Assembly (NCBI GenBank): GCA_024195585.1
Contig: SWBL01000017.1
Span: forward strand, 124,001-188,000
Reading direction: 5' to 3'
Source of the DNA: Aureobasidium sp. EXF-3400
Lineage: Eukaryota > Ascomycota > Dothideomycetes > Dothideales > Saccotheciaceae
Length of the DNA: 64,000 nt
Shown one piece after another: positions 32,450 through 42,541 of this stretch (position 1 is the first letter of the stretch; every line of letters begins with the position of its first letter). Below the pieces are notes generated by a model. It searched no databases. It was given only the letters and a program-made list of their open reading frames with translations, and had not been told where the DNA came from. The translations under genes and the position numbers were made by a program.

Positions 32450-34132
32450 TCATGTAAAGTCGTAGATGACTAGAGCTTGGTTCCCGCAATGCCGTTCCCG
32501 TAGCACAACGACCTTGTCATCGTCAAAGCCTACAAACCCTCTCGTCATACTGGTTTCGTCTATACCTCTGTCTTCTAGCGCCATACCCAAACCACGACCC
32601 ACACTTCTTGCTTTGGCGACGGGAATCGAAGGCTCTTCTTCCTCAGTAGGGATAGAAGCCTTCTCAGGTCGCAACTGCACGCTCAACTCGCCAGCAGCCA
32701 AACGGCGACGAGCAGAGGCAGAAGCAAAGCCACCCTCGAGTTCCCATACACGAAGCTCATCGCCGCGTGTACTAACTGAGACTGCTTTACCGCGGCCTCC
32801 GACATGAGCTCCAGATACTGAAGAAGTGTGGCCCCAGAGTCTGTTGCCTGGGCTGATTTTGAGAGAATCAGCAGTGGAAGAGACGAGATAGAGTGTTAAC
32901 GTGTTGTCTGGGTGGGAGACCAGGAGGTAAGGGTGAGAGTAAGAGAGAGAGGTTGGTTTGGAGTGGATTTGATTTGCTTCCGAGGTGTTGAAATGGCCAA
33001 AGGGTGGGATTGTTTGTGGGGTTGGTGGTGTAGGAGGTGGATTTAAGGCGTTGAAGGTCAAGGGGCGGTAGTTTTGGTCGATTGCTGAGGTAAGGCGTGA
33101 TTCTATTAGTGTGCCCTCCGTGGTCAAACGCATCTCTTGGATGCCGACGGTCCAGCCGCTGAGGTAGGTGGGAAGAGAGTAGGCGATTGACACGAGTACG
33201 GCATCTGGCTGTGGTCGGATGGATAGGGTGAGCGGTGGCCACACGGTGCGTGAATGAAGGGACTGCAACAATCGCGGAGGGTCCATGGGTGTTTCTGCTG
33301 ATGCTTCGTCGGTTGCCGGCATAAACTTGTAGAAAGATAGAAGTTGGCTCGCGGTCATGGTGGCCAGATAGGGAAAAGATAGAGCGGCAGCCGAGATGAG
33401 ACCGTTGGATGAAGGTTCGTGGGCATAGCGAGGAACAAAGCGCTGTTGATGAACATGAAGGTCGTAGACGGTGAAAGAGCCGTCTTGGAAGCCTACGGCA
33501 AGAGTGATGGTTGAGGAGGTTGGAGGTGCAGAATCGATCGTCAGAGCCGAGGGAGGACTGGTCTTATCAGGAAATTTGGCGGTAGCCAACATATTCTGAC
33601 CTGATTGCGACGACCATGCGCGCAGACCATGGACATGATCGGCCATAACGATAATGCCATCGTGCATTTGGAGTAATGTTGGTGGGACTGACGGTTCGGG
33701 CGAGACGGGAACTTCGTCGACACGACATGTTCCCTTAGTCCAGTTGTGTCGTGTTTTGTACTGGCTCTTCCAATGTGTTTCCTTCCCTCTCTTGAGCAGA
33801 TTGTCGTCATCTAGCCATTTGGAGAGCTTGCTCGAATACCACAAGCTTTCAGCAGGCACTCCCGACTCGTGAATCCCGGGTATGCGCGAAGCCCTCGGAC
33901 GGACGAATCGATTGTAGTACAGTGCCTTCCATAGTTGATCGTCGCCAGCGAGTCGGTGAAAATGTCGCGACACGCTCTGGCAGATGATGAGGTCGGGCAC
34001 GGGCAGAAACGAAAGCACTCGGAGCGTCAATTCATGGCTGAGCCTCGATAACCGGTCCGGATTGTTGTGTTGGAGTCTCTTTGTATGCCTCTCGCCGTCT
34101 TCAAGGGTATCCGACGCCCTGCGCTTGACCAT
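32450..34132 (-). CDS. F-box protein with predicted beta-propeller
   Basis: Likely a substrate adaptor of an SCF ubiquitin ligase. This is a single exon of 560 aa. A basic N-terminus (MVKRRASDTLEDGERHTKRL) is followed by the F-box at about 28-70: LSRLSHELTLRVLSFLPVPD, then LIICQSVSRHFHRLAGDDQLWKAL in the F-box spacing. After WKSQYKTRHNW, a typical fungal F-box/WD linker, irregular WD40-like strands follow, for example GIIVMADHVHGLRAWS, LAVGFQDGSFTVYDL and VSVSTRGDELRVWEL. The substrate is unknown. It is divergent from SAE2 with 225 bp between them. Confidence 0.85.
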   Translation of the reverse strand: MVKRRASDTLEDGERHTKRLQHNNPDRLSRLSHELTLRVLSFLPVPDLIICQSVSRHFHRLAGDDQLWKALYYNRFVRPRASRIPGIHESGVPAESLWYSSKLSKWLDDDNLLKRGKETHWKSQYKTRHNWTKGTCRVDEVPVSPEPSVPPTLLQMHDGIIVMADHVHGLRAWSSQSGQNMLATAKFPDKTSPPSALTIDSAPPTSSTITLAVGFQDGSFTVYDLHVHQQRFVPRYAHEPSSNGLISAAALSFPYLATMTASQLLSFYKFMPATDEASAETPMDPPRLLQSLHSRTVWPPLTLSIRPQPDAVLVSIAYSLPTYLSGWTVGIQEMRLTTEGTLIESRLTSAIDQNYRPLTFNALNPPPTPPTPQTIPPFGHFNTSEANQIHSKPTSLSYSHPYLLVSHPDNTLTLYLVSSTADSLKISPGNRLWGHTSSVSGAHVGGRGKAVSVSTRGDELRVWELEGGFASASARRRLAAGELSVQLRPEKASIPTEEEEPSIPVAKARSVGRGLGMALEDRGIDETSMTRGFVGFDDDKVVVLRERHCGNQALVIYDFT

Positions 34133-34357
34133 CCTGTCAATGTCCAGAATAGATTGAGAGCTGGTGACGGCGGCGAACTGCCACCGACGAGGTGCATGTC
34201 AAGTCTTATCTTATCTCCGTAATCTCCGCCGGCTCAGCTCCCGGTCGATCTCCTGCACGCGTGCCTCGGCGCGTCTGCCTTTGCCTTTCTTGTTACCTTT
34301 TCCATACCATCATGTGTTGTCTTGATTGTTCTTGACCGCACTCTCAACTCAGTACCC
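34133..34357. promoter_or_regulatory. Divergent promoter region, F-box gene / SAE2
   Basis: 225 bp between head-to-head start codons. The SAE2 side is T/C-rich (about 34,275-34,350), as usual near fungal transcription starts. Confidence 0.5.
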
Positions 34358-36292
34358 ATGGAAGCGGGTCCTTCTAAAAACTCTCCTGATGGCTTTGTGA
34401 CTCTTGCCCAATACAACGAGCTACTATCGAAACATGAGGCTCTTCAGAGAACATATTCTGGATATAGAAAGGATGCCGAAGCTCGCGCCTTAAAGGCTGC
34501 CCAAAAGATCCGCGAAGCAAAAGAGGCCGTCCGCAGATGGAAAGAGTATATCGACAAGAAACTGGCAAAGCAGGCTCTGCTTCTTGCTCAACAAGCCAAT
34601 CGGGACTTCGAAAACCAGGACTTTGCCACTCCTCGTGCTGTTCAATCGAACCTGGAACATATCGAGGATGCTCTTGCTCTACCCAACCCAGCCGTTGACC
34701 TTGTTAGAGACATATATGCTGCACCATCACATTCTCCAGCCCACACCAGAATCACCTCGAGTCAAACTACTGAAGGCGAAGCCCGCTCTAGCTCTCTGGC
34801 ACATTCTGATGATACGCCTGTTGTCGTCTCTGCGAAAGCACTAAAAAGGAAACGCCAATCTCCAAAGAAAGACTCACAAGCTCACAGAGTCAAGAATGAG
34901 CTTCTGAGCAGCAGTCCGCACAACTCACGCACTCCGTTACCTACTCTTTTCCGGACAGAAACTTCGGATCTGGACGTCTATCGTGATCAGCCTCCTCTGC
35001 GGCAACCAAATCTGAATCCCGAGAGGCATCCCCTCAGCAGAGCTCCTTTGAGACAGTCAGCAGATCCGTCTCCGGAATCCACGCGGCTTTCATTCGGCCA
35101 TCTCGAGACCCCAACAGGAAACCGTGCATCTAGATCTCGCTCCCCCAACAATCATGACACTGGTTCTGGCACAAGCGGTCATGCAGACGATGCTCAGCTT
35201 TCCGATAGTACCGTGAAGACTGTTAAAACTGAACCTGGTAGCACCGGAAGAAGAGAAAACATGCTGGTCAGGACTGTCAGCAAAAGTGCTGGACCTCCGG
35301 AAGCTGGCCCGTTGCACGACTTGAGCCCCAACACTCCTACGTTACCTCGTACGAGTGCTGCTCCTGTGACTTCCGGCAAGAAGCTCGACCGTAGTAGGGG
35401 AGCTGCTGCTGTGCATGTGGTCTCAGAAGATGGAGACAACACCCGACGTGGGTTTAAGAAACCGCGCATCGATGAGGCTACGCCCAAAGCTCTAGGTACA
35501 GGAAGATTGAATGGACTACTCGAAGGAACTTCACCTCAAGTTGATAGAACAATCTTGAGCCCACGTTCCGCGCCAGGCGCTATTCGAAGACAGCGCGAGT
35601 GGTTAGACACTACTGCTTCCACGGAATTGGAGAATCATGCCATTGCGAGATCTGTGGAGAAGCCCATCAGCCGTATCACCAGGACTGTTCGAGACAAGCC
35701 GCTTCCTCGCCCTGCTGTTGTGAGGTACAACGAGAAAGACGACCCTGATGCCATTTTGCCCGAGCATGAGCCTCTACGCGCTCGACCACTCCACCGCCTG
35801 AACCTTGAAGACTTCAAAGTCAACCCCAAGGTGAGCGGAGAATTGGGATATGCCTATCGCGAAAGCATCCGCAAACGCGAGGAGAAGAAATGTTTACCTG
35901 GTTGTACGAGAGAGGAATGTTGTGGTGCGATTCGACGCTTCATTGCCGCAGGCGGCTTGCCACAAGACACCTCACTTACCGATGACGAGTTGACGTTGCA
36001 AGGATACCTGGGCTCAGCATATGCGTCTGTGATACGCAGTGCTACAGCACAGGAGAGACAGAAGATGATATTGGAAGCGAGGGCCAAGGCATTCGCGGAT
36101 GCACATGGCAAGCACAGAGAAGTTTTCCAAAGGAACAAAACACCTCCCGGGTTCTGGCGTACTGAGATGCCCTCGACGCAAGAACTGGAACAAGACTGGG
36201 AAGAGGCCAGGCAGATGCAGCGTCAAAAGGTGGAAGAGAGATGGCGAGAAGCCATGAGAGGTGGCCGCTACATCTTTAGGGATGAGAGCTGA
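34358..36292 (+). CDS. SAE2: DNA-end resection factor Sae2/Ctp1/CtIP
   Basis: Sae2/Ctp1/CtIP stimulates the Mre11 complex to start resection of DNA double-strand breaks. This is a single exon of 644 aa. The N-terminus holds a coiled coil (about residues 10-90: YNELLSKHEALQRTYSGYRK onward), the usual tetramerisation region. A long disordered Ser/Pro/Arg-rich middle has several SP/TP and SQ/TQ sites. The conserved C-terminal domain begins about residue 480 with LHRLNLEDFKVNPKVSGELG then YAYRESIRKREEKKCLPGCT, and carries the CLPGCTREECCG cysteines and the terminal PPGFWRTEMPSTQELEQDWE region. The ATG at 34358 (MEAGPSKNSPDG) is the first in frame. Confidence 0.92.
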   Translation: MEAGPSKNSPDGFVTLAQYNELLSKHEALQRTYSGYRKDAEARALKAAQKIREAKEAVRRWKEYIDKKLAKQALLLAQQANRDFENQDFATPRAVQSNLEHIEDALALPNPAVDLVRDIYAAPSHSPAHTRITSSQTTEGEARSSSLAHSDDTPVVVSAKALKRKRQSPKKDSQAHRVKNELLSSSPHNSRTPLPTLFRTETSDLDVYRDQPPLRQPNLNPERHPLSRAPLRQSADPSPESTRLSFGHLETPTGNRASRSRSPNNHDTGSGTSGHADDAQLSDSTVKTVKTEPGSTGRRENMLVRTVSKSAGPPEAGPLHDLSPNTPTLPRTSAAPVTSGKKLDRSRGAAAVHVVSEDGDNTRRGFKKPRIDEATPKALGTGRLNGLLEGTSPQVDRTILSPRSAPGAIRRQREWLDTTASTELENHAIARSVEKPISRITRTVRDKPLPRPAVVRYNEKDDPDAILPEHEPLRARPLHRLNLEDFKVNPKVSGELGYAYRESIRKREEKKCLPGCTREECCGAIRRFIAAGGLPQDTSLTDDELTLQGYLGSAYASVIRSATAQERQKMILEARAKAFADAHGKHREVFQRNKTPPGFWRTEMPSTQELEQDWEEARQMQRQKVEERWREAMRGGRYIFRDES

Positions 36293-36605
36293 GCCTATAC
36301 TTGCCTTACTGCCGCAACTGCATCCATACAGATATATTTACGAAAGCATTGAGCAACCACAATTGCTAGCCGGTCTTAGAGATATGCCAATAATGTTCAC
36401 TCCATATCTTATAGTCCAATCATTGTGACTCTCTATAGCCTATGAGCAATGCTGTCTTCGATAACAAACAAGAGTGGGGGTATATCAAGCGGCAATTCGG
36501 CATGACCCCACACACGTCATGGTGCCCCGCCAGAGCTATCACTCATGAGCACAACAGCTTCCCTGATTGCATCAGCACATCTTTGAGCCACGTACCTAAC
36601 TCCAC
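36293..36605. other. Intergenic region, SAE2 to aldo-keto reductase
   Basis: 313 bp between two plus-strand genes; AT-rich 3' flank followed by a promoter. Nothing specific seen. Confidence 0.5.
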
Positions 36606-37622
36606 ATGAGAACTGTGCTTCATAAAAGACTTTGTCAGCTTCCTCTTAAGACCTACACCCTACGCCCGTCATCATTGCACCGTCCTCTACATCCATCCTC
36701 GACAGCAAGAACAGCAGCAACAATGGCCAACATCCACACCCCCATCCCCAACCTCAAGCTCAATGACGGCAACTCGATCCCCATGCTAGGCTACGGCACC
36801 GGCACAGCATGGTATAAGACCGGCGACGAAAGCCAACTCGACCAAGCCTGCGTCGACGCAACAAAGACCGCCATCAAACTCGGCTACTACCACCTCGACG
36901 GCGCCGAAGTCTACAAGACCGAACCCGAACTCGGCAAAGCCATTGCAGAAAGCGGCGTCGACAGATCAAAACTCTTCGTCACTACAAAAGTGCTGCCGAA
37001 TATTGCTGATGTGCCTGCTGCTTTGGCTACCTCGCTGAAGAAGCTGCAGTTGGATTATGTGGATTTGTACTTGATTCATGCGCCCTTCTTTGGGTCACCT
37101 GAAGAGTCGCCTGAGGCGTTGCAAAAGGCTTGGGCAGCTATGGAGGAGGTCAAGGAGGCTGGGTTGACAAAGAGTATTGGTGTGTCTAACTTTTTGCCTC
37201 AGCATTTGGAGGCTATTATCAAGACTGCGAGGATCCCTCCTGCTATCAACCAGATCGAATTTCACGCTTACTTGCAACATCCCGAGTTGCTCAAGTACCA
37301 CAAGGAAAAGGGTATCGCGACGGAAGCTTATGGTCCCCTGACTCCTGCAACAAAGGCTGCTCCTGGTCCTCTGGACAATGTCCTTGCTGGCTTGAGCAAA
37401 AAATACGCTGTTAGCCCTGGAGAGATTTGCTTGAGATATTGCATTGATCAGGATATTGTGCCCATCACGACCAGTAGCAAGGAACAGAGATTGAGCGACT
37501 ATTTGAGGGCAATGACTTTCAAGCTTACGCCTAGAGAGGTCAATGATCTCAACGAGGCTGGCTCGCAGAAGCACTTTAGAGGCTTCTGGAACCACAAGTT
37601 TGCCGACAACGACAGAAGATAG
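36606..37622 (+). CDS. Aldo-keto reductase, fungal ketoreductase type
   Basis: NAD(P)H-dependent reductase of aldehydes or ketones with a TIM-barrel fold. Single exon, 338 aa. The catalytic tetrad is visible as D98 and Y103 in LDGAEVYKTE, K128 in FVTTKV and H158 in YLIHAPF. GVSNFLPQHLEAI, INQIEFHAYLQ and the cofactor loop PITTSSKEQRL are also typical. The LDGAE variant of the usual LDTAxxY is found in fungal conjugated-polyketone reductases, so that subgroup is likely; the substrate is not known. The first 39 residues are basic and Ser/Pro-rich and may be a mitochondrial presequence. The ATG at 36723 (MANIHTPIPNLKLNDG) gives the standard 299-aa enzyme and could be the main start. Confidence 0.88.
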   Translation: MRTVLHKRLCQLPLKTYTLRPSSLHRPLHPSSTARTAATMANIHTPIPNLKLNDGNSIPMLGYGTGTAWYKTGDESQLDQACVDATKTAIKLGYYHLDGAEVYKTEPELGKAIAESGVDRSKLFVTTKVLPNIADVPAALATSLKKLQLDYVDLYLIHAPFFGSPEESPEALQKAWAAMEEVKEAGLTKSIGVSNFLPQHLEAIIKTARIPPAINQIEFHAYLQHPELLKYHKEKGIATEAYGPLTPATKAAPGPLDNVLAGLSKKYAVSPGEICLRYCIDQDIVPITTSSKEQRLSDYLRAMTFKLTPREVNDLNEAGSQKHFRGFWNHKFADNDRR

Positions 37623-37821
37623 ACGTTGAGATACGAAAAAGAAACAACAGAAGTAGTGCTGCAAATACAGAATCGGCTGAAATTCGACCTGGATCAAGCG
37701 AGGTTCATCTTTCATATTCGTACATACAATTGTGATCCGATCCTATGTATAATGTGTGTTCGGCGTCTTAGACGTACATATCACGACTGGTGTGCCAGTG
37801 ATTGAGGTATAGAAGACATGT

Positions 37822-38998
37822 TTAATCCTCTGCGATGAACAGCGAGGCAAACCAGCCGCGCTTTCTCTCGCTAGGGAGAATGAGAAGGTCAAGCACTAGA
37901 AGCGGTTGTCAGCAAAAAAGTGTCAGGATTTCACGTCGAGATAAACATACTCTTTCCACCATCAGGGACTTTGCAGTCACGAACGTCCACCTTCCAGACA
38001 CCAGAGTCTGCTACGCGCAACTGAGCAAACGAAGACTTTCTCTGAATCATCTTCATGTTGGCAGACATGATGGTGCCGACGGGTCCGAACAATGCATCGA
38101 GTACACCAGGCTTGCGTCTGACATCTCTAGTGGCATTGTAATAGGCAATGCTCTCTCCAAAGACCTTGTCAGAGAACACACGACCAAGAGGAACGTCGAA
38201 AGGCAAAGGTCGCTGTCCTAAGGCAATCTTGACAGGCTCGATGCGCAGAAGCGGCTTTCCAGTGGCTGAAGGGACAGCCCAGATACGCTTAACAACATCG
38301 TTGGCTCCAAAGGCAGCCCATGATGCGAGGATTGCCCACATCAAAGCAGTGAGGAGGAAGACACTGGCGATGCGTAGGTCACTCTTGGAAGGGTCGGTGG
38401 TGAAGAAGCCAATTTGCATGGCAGCCACGCAACCGAGCAGCAGACTGGCAAACAAGCACCAAGCAACATATTGACGAGCTTTTGTGGCCTCGTAGATGAG
38501 GGTTGGGGATTCGGCGCTCGCGAGCTCCTTGAGGGCCTGAGTGACACCAGAACGGCCGCCTGGTACGTATTCGAGAGTCGGTTCCAGCGGCGACGGGGGA
38601 GCAGAAACAGAAATTGGCTCAGTTGGTCGCTTGAGGACGAATTGGTGTCGTGAAGGTGTGTTGGCTACGGGGTGGTGTGTAGTTGGTGGAGAGGCGTAAG
38701 TGTGTGTGGGTGTCGCTGGAGCGGGAGGAGCGGTGCGCTCAAAGTCGTCTTCTTGCTTTCTGAGTGCATCCTTGTGCTGCTTCTTGCGAGTGGGCGCAGA
38801 AGCGTCGACGGGCTTGACTATGGCCTTTGACGGTTTGCGTACATGGAGGATGGGTGACGAATGCAGTAGTCGCGATTGAACTGGTGACGAATATAGTGGT
38901 CGCGAAGGGAATGGTGCGCAGGCGCGCAGACCTAGAGGTTGTGATAATGTCGACTGCAATTGAGGCAGTAGCCGGAGTGGTCGCCAAAGTGAAGCCAT
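37822..38998 (-). CDS. Mitochondrial two-span membrane protein, TMEM223/Mrx15-like
   Basis: Exon 1 is 38998-37951 and exon 2 is 37895-37822. The intron (GTATGT, TTGCTGAC branch, CTAG) joins GGK to MLDLLILPSERKRGWFASLF and a final IAED stop, giving 373 aa. Without splicing the protein would end in FIST. The N-terminus (MASLWRPLRLLPQLQSTLSQ) is a clear mitochondrial presequence, followed by a Pro-rich spacer. Two membrane segments lie at about 178-198 and 209-231. The layout, LIYEATKARQY before the first span and a conserved soluble C-terminal part, resembles TMEM223, whose yeast homologue Mrx15 binds mitochondrial ribosomes. That match rests on layout and short motifs only. An ATG 12 codons upstream (39034) is possible. 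Confidence 0.7.
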
Positions 38999-39304
38999 GG
39001 TTGGCGAGTTAAAGCATGTCGCATTCAAGATCATCTCGAAATGTCTCGAGACAGCAGCTTATCGATAAGCCAAGCCGAGGCGTGCAACTGCACAAAGTTA
39101 ACATTGCTTATGCCAAGCCAGGCATGCGACTTAGGTTGTTGACATGTTTTGTGCATGAAGATCGACTCTACCCACTAGTACAATAGATATCAATCCGATC
39201 AGCACTCGCGCGTCTCTAGCTGGGAGTCATTCATCCACTGGCACCGAGAAGCTCTTGACCTCCCGTCCCTCCCTTCTCGCATCTTCGCGTCGTCGTCGTC
39301 CGCC
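38999..39304. promoter_or_regulatory. Divergent promoter region, TMEM223-like gene / NNF1
   Basis: 306 bp between head-to-head start codons. The NNF1 side is CT-rich just before the ATG. Confidence 0.5.
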
Positions 39305-39955
39305 ATGGCTGCTGCGCCCTCTCGTTCTCCATCACCAGCAGCACCTGTCCAACAAACTCCCGGTCCTCGCGCTGCTGCCCTCCAGAAGCTGTATTCGGAT
39401 GCCATCTCACATACCCTGCGTACATGCAGCTACTCCAACTTCGCCTCGTCCTTTCCGACTCCGGCCAGCCACGCTCCTGATGCCATGAAGGGTCTGCATG
39501 CCGACTTTGTCGAGAAGCTGCACCGCACCTGCACCGTCAACTTCGACCAGATTCTACGCGACCGTCATCTTGTTGCGTCGTTGAACGACCTGGATCGCTT
39601 GGTCGACGACGCAAGAAGAAGAAAGATTGCTGCCGAACACGCAGCAGGTGGACAGCCAGTACAACCTCCGCTACCTCCTCATACCTTGCCTGCTGAGTCA
39701 CTGTATCTTTCGCATCTTGCGCCGCTTCTGTCCGAGCAGCAGGCTTCTCTATCGTCCAGGTTGCAAACTGCTCAATCCGAGAACGCCAATCTCGTCGATA
39801 CCGTCATGCAGCAGCGACAAGAAATCGAGCGTCTGGTATCACAGCTAGAGACGACGATTGCTGACATTGATGCTGCTACTGAAGCTCTGCCCGACATGGA
39901 TTCTTTGGCAGAGGAGACCGTCGCTCTGGACATGGACCTGAGAACTGCCGGGTGA
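39305..39955 (+). CDS. NNF1: Kinetochore MIND/Mis12 complex subunit Nnf1
   Basis: Nnf1 (PMF1 in animals) is one of four subunits of the MIND complex that links inner to outer kinetochore. This single exon of 216 aa has the family pattern. A short Pro/Ala-rich start is followed by RAAALQKLYSDAISHTLRTC and SYSNFASSFPT, then LHADFVEKLHRTCTVNFDQI and ILRDRHLVASLNDLDRLVDD. A C-terminal coiled coil (LSSRLQTAQSENANLVDTVM then QQRQEIERLVSQLET) completes it. The start ATG is in a good context (cgccATGgct). Confidence 0.87.
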   Translation: MAAAPSRSPSPAAPVQQTPGPRAAALQKLYSDAISHTLRTCSYSNFASSFPTPASHAPDAMKGLHADFVEKLHRTCTVNFDQILRDRHLVASLNDLDRLVDDARRRKIAAEHAAGGQPVQPPLPPHTLPAESLYLSHLAPLLSEQQASLSSRLQTAQSENANLVDTVMQQRQEIERLVSQLETTIADIDAATEALPDMDSLAEETVALDMDLRTAG

Positions 39956-40966
39956 TGCAAACAATGATTGCACACACCCCCACCCCGCTTTTTACCCCCG
40001 TCTAGGCAAAACAGACGAGGTCCGCGCGGTGCCATGGTTGCATCGTGTGTTTTTGTTGCCAACAACGGGCCCTCTCCTCGCGTTGAAGCGTGTTCTCAGC
40101 CCCATGGCTGCTAGCGTGCCTACGAACCCACGACAAAACCCAGTTTCGACCGCCTCATGCTCGTGCGCTGAAACATGCCTTCATGCTGCATCATCCAAGT
40201 GCCTCATACTTGTGAATTGGCTGTTGACTATCGTTGTTCAACCTGTGTGCCATCAGCTATAGGCTTCAGTTGTGTCTGGCTTATCAGTCGCTGGCCTGAT
40301 GGATGCGCCATTAAGCATATCACTTGACGGTTAGTGGTTCTGTGGCTTCATCTGGACACAAGCGGGTGTTGGCATGTGCCCCCCATGCCCTCCGTTAACT
40401 AACCCACTACGGCGAGCGGGGAACCCACAATCCATGCCATTAATCTCGTGTCTCACGCTGTCGAGTTCATCTCTAATATTTCTTTTCAATTCTTCTGCAT
40501 GCTGTTCGGCGTGTTCGGCGGTATTTCTCCAGCTCACTCCAAGTTTTCTCCAGCGCACTCTTGTCGAAATCCCCGGTCCTCCACATCTCCCCAGCGTCCC
40601 CAACCATCGGCTAAACTGGCGGACACGCCGTCACGCTAGCTTCCCGGCTTTGGCCTAGATTTCTCCACAATTCTTCGGTCACCACCGTTTCGCCAATCAA
40701 TCCCATCGTCGACGACAGCAAGGGTGAGAGGACGCCTTAACACTTGCTGTCCTCCGCGCCTCGCAATCCTCTCTTTCTTCTCATACCTGTCTTTTACCTA
40801 CGCTTCATTGCCGGTGTCACTCTCGCATCTCTCAATCTCTCGCACTGACATACCGTTCGTCGATCCGGCAGTCTTCCTGCTTCCTCCGATCACAGACGCA
40901 GGTCCGACGATCTGAAGCCATTTTACAATCGGTAGAGCCAAGCGTGCCTGTCATAAAGTGCCTGCC
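39956..40966. other. Intergenic region, NNF1 to PH-domain gene
   Basis: About 1 kb. The second half (from 40,430) is CT-rich and probably a long promoter and leader of the PH-domain gene. Small frames here lack recognisable content. Confidence 0.5.
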
Positions 40967-42541
40967 ATGTCTACCACACAAACTGCCCAGGTGACGCGGC
41001 GTCCTTCAGCCTTTGTGCCTCTGAACACCACACAGCTCTCTCGAACGGCAACACGGGACTCTGCCACAAACCCTGTCCAAGACGACGATTCACAAGCAGT
41101 CCGCCCTCGAAGCCGTCGCGTGACGAGCTACCACCATCCTTTCCAGACTCGATGCTCACCATGCAATGATCCCGCACCATCGTATGCATCAGCCACTCGC
41201 ACCCCAAAGTTTCCTCCTTCTCCAAGATTCTTCGATAATGGAAAAGAGGTTCTACCAAAATATACTTGCACTGTGTCGAGAGAGGGTCCAATGCAAATGC
41301 GCATTGAGAAAATTTCGCCCTTCCAATATCTTCAAAAGCAGGACTTTCGCACTGTCTATGTTGTCCTCAATGGCACTCAACTGAGCGTCCACAAGATCAA
41401 GACTGTTCAGCTTGCTGGTCACTCGCTGCCCACCGCTGGAGCACTGATCAAACGATACTCCCTCCAGCACGCTGAGATTGGCTTGGCCACGGATGTTCAG
41501 TACAACCAGCTGCTTCCTGCTACCCGCCTGGCACACTTCATCCCGACCGTTGCTCGTCGCAAGGCTTTTTTGAAGGATCCCAGTCTTTTCACACCTATCT
41601 CACAGGTTGTACTCCGCCTGCGTCTCGAGACTGATCAGTTCCTCTTATCAGACCACTCGGAAGAACGCATCTTCAGATGGATTCACGATCTGTCTGCTAG
41701 CATTGATATCTCGTTGCCACTCGATGAGCGTACCGCACCAAAGCCGTGCACTATCCCTAGACGCCGTCGCAGACAAAGACCGGAAACGGACAATATTGAC
41801 GATCAGAACGTTATTGAAGAGCAAGAGCAGATCATGCGCGAGCTGTATCCTTCCTTGGCACGATCGATCGAAAGAGGATCGGAAGGAGCAGATCTCACAC
41901 GCACGGAAACTACGTACGACACCAATGCTTTGACGCTCACTGCCACGATGGATCAGGAGGCTGAGGACATCGATCTATCGTTCCTGGCCGAGGATCTTGG
42001 CCCAGATCAACAATCATCTACTCGCCCTGTCAACCTTCGCCAAACCACTTCTTCGACCATTTCCACCACGACATCATTCCAATACGAGACCAGTCCTGAC
42101 AACCTGGGTCCTGGTGGAAAATGGGCCCCACCGCATGCCCGTACCAATGCCTCGCAGTGGCGATACATCAAGCGATGCATGCCCACGTTGCTCTTCGATG
42201 CTCCCCGCGCTAACGATATCATCATATGCCATGGCCGTCGCTTGAGAGTCAACACTAAGATGGATATGCTCGAGGAATGGGAATTGGCCCCGCCAACTTA
42301 TGACATTCACGAATTCCCTGAAGGTCTGGATCGCTCCATTACCATGGCTTCTTCTCTCGCGACCACTTCTTCTACCATCTCTGCATCAAGCATCGAAACC
42401 CAGGATGGCAAGGCCGCTGCTCTTACTCACCACATCCCTCAGGGTGACTTGAAGAGGAGCTCGCATGTCCCTGTGGTCACTCGCAACAAAATCCCAGAAC
42501 GTACTTTGATGGAGGAGGGCATTGTCGTGGTCGCTTTCTAA
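40967..42541 (+). CDS. Fungal PH-domain protein
   Basis: Single exon, 524 aa. A Ser/Thr-rich N-terminus of about 95 residues precedes a PH fold: LPKYTCTVSREGPMQMRIEK, then YLQKQDFRTVYVVLNGTQLS and VHKIK, with a loop carrying AGALIKRYSLQHAEIGLATD, and VLRLRLETDQFLLSDHSEER with IFRWIHDLSASIDIS as the closing helix. This arrangement, with a large insert between strands, is typical of an uncharacterised fungal PH family. The C-terminal half has WRYIKRCMPTLLFDAPRAND and GRRLRVNTKMDMLEEWEL, conserved-looking segments of unknown role. Likely peripheral to membranes via phosphoinositide binding (inference). I use the ATG at 40967 (MSTTQTAQVTRRPS). Confidence 0.8.
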   Translation: MSTTQTAQVTRRPSAFVPLNTTQLSRTATRDSATNPVQDDDSQAVRPRSRRVTSYHHPFQTRCSPCNDPAPSYASATRTPKFPPSPRFFDNGKEVLPKYTCTVSREGPMQMRIEKISPFQYLQKQDFRTVYVVLNGTQLSVHKIKTVQLAGHSLPTAGALIKRYSLQHAEIGLATDVQYNQLLPATRLAHFIPTVARRKAFLKDPSLFTPISQVVLRLRLETDQFLLSDHSEERIFRWIHDLSASIDISLPLDERTAPKPCTIPRRRRRQRPETDNIDDQNVIEEQEQIMRELYPSLARSIERGSEGADLTRTETTYDTNALTLTATMDQEAEDIDLSFLAEDLGPDQQSSTRPVNLRQTTSSTISTTTSFQYETSPDNLGPGGKWAPPHARTNASQWRYIKRCMPTLLFDAPRANDIIICHGRRLRVNTKMDMLEEWELAPPTYDIHEFPEGLDRSITMASSLATTSSTISASSIETQDGKAAALTHHIPQGDLKRSSHVPVVTRNKIPERTLMEEGIVVVAF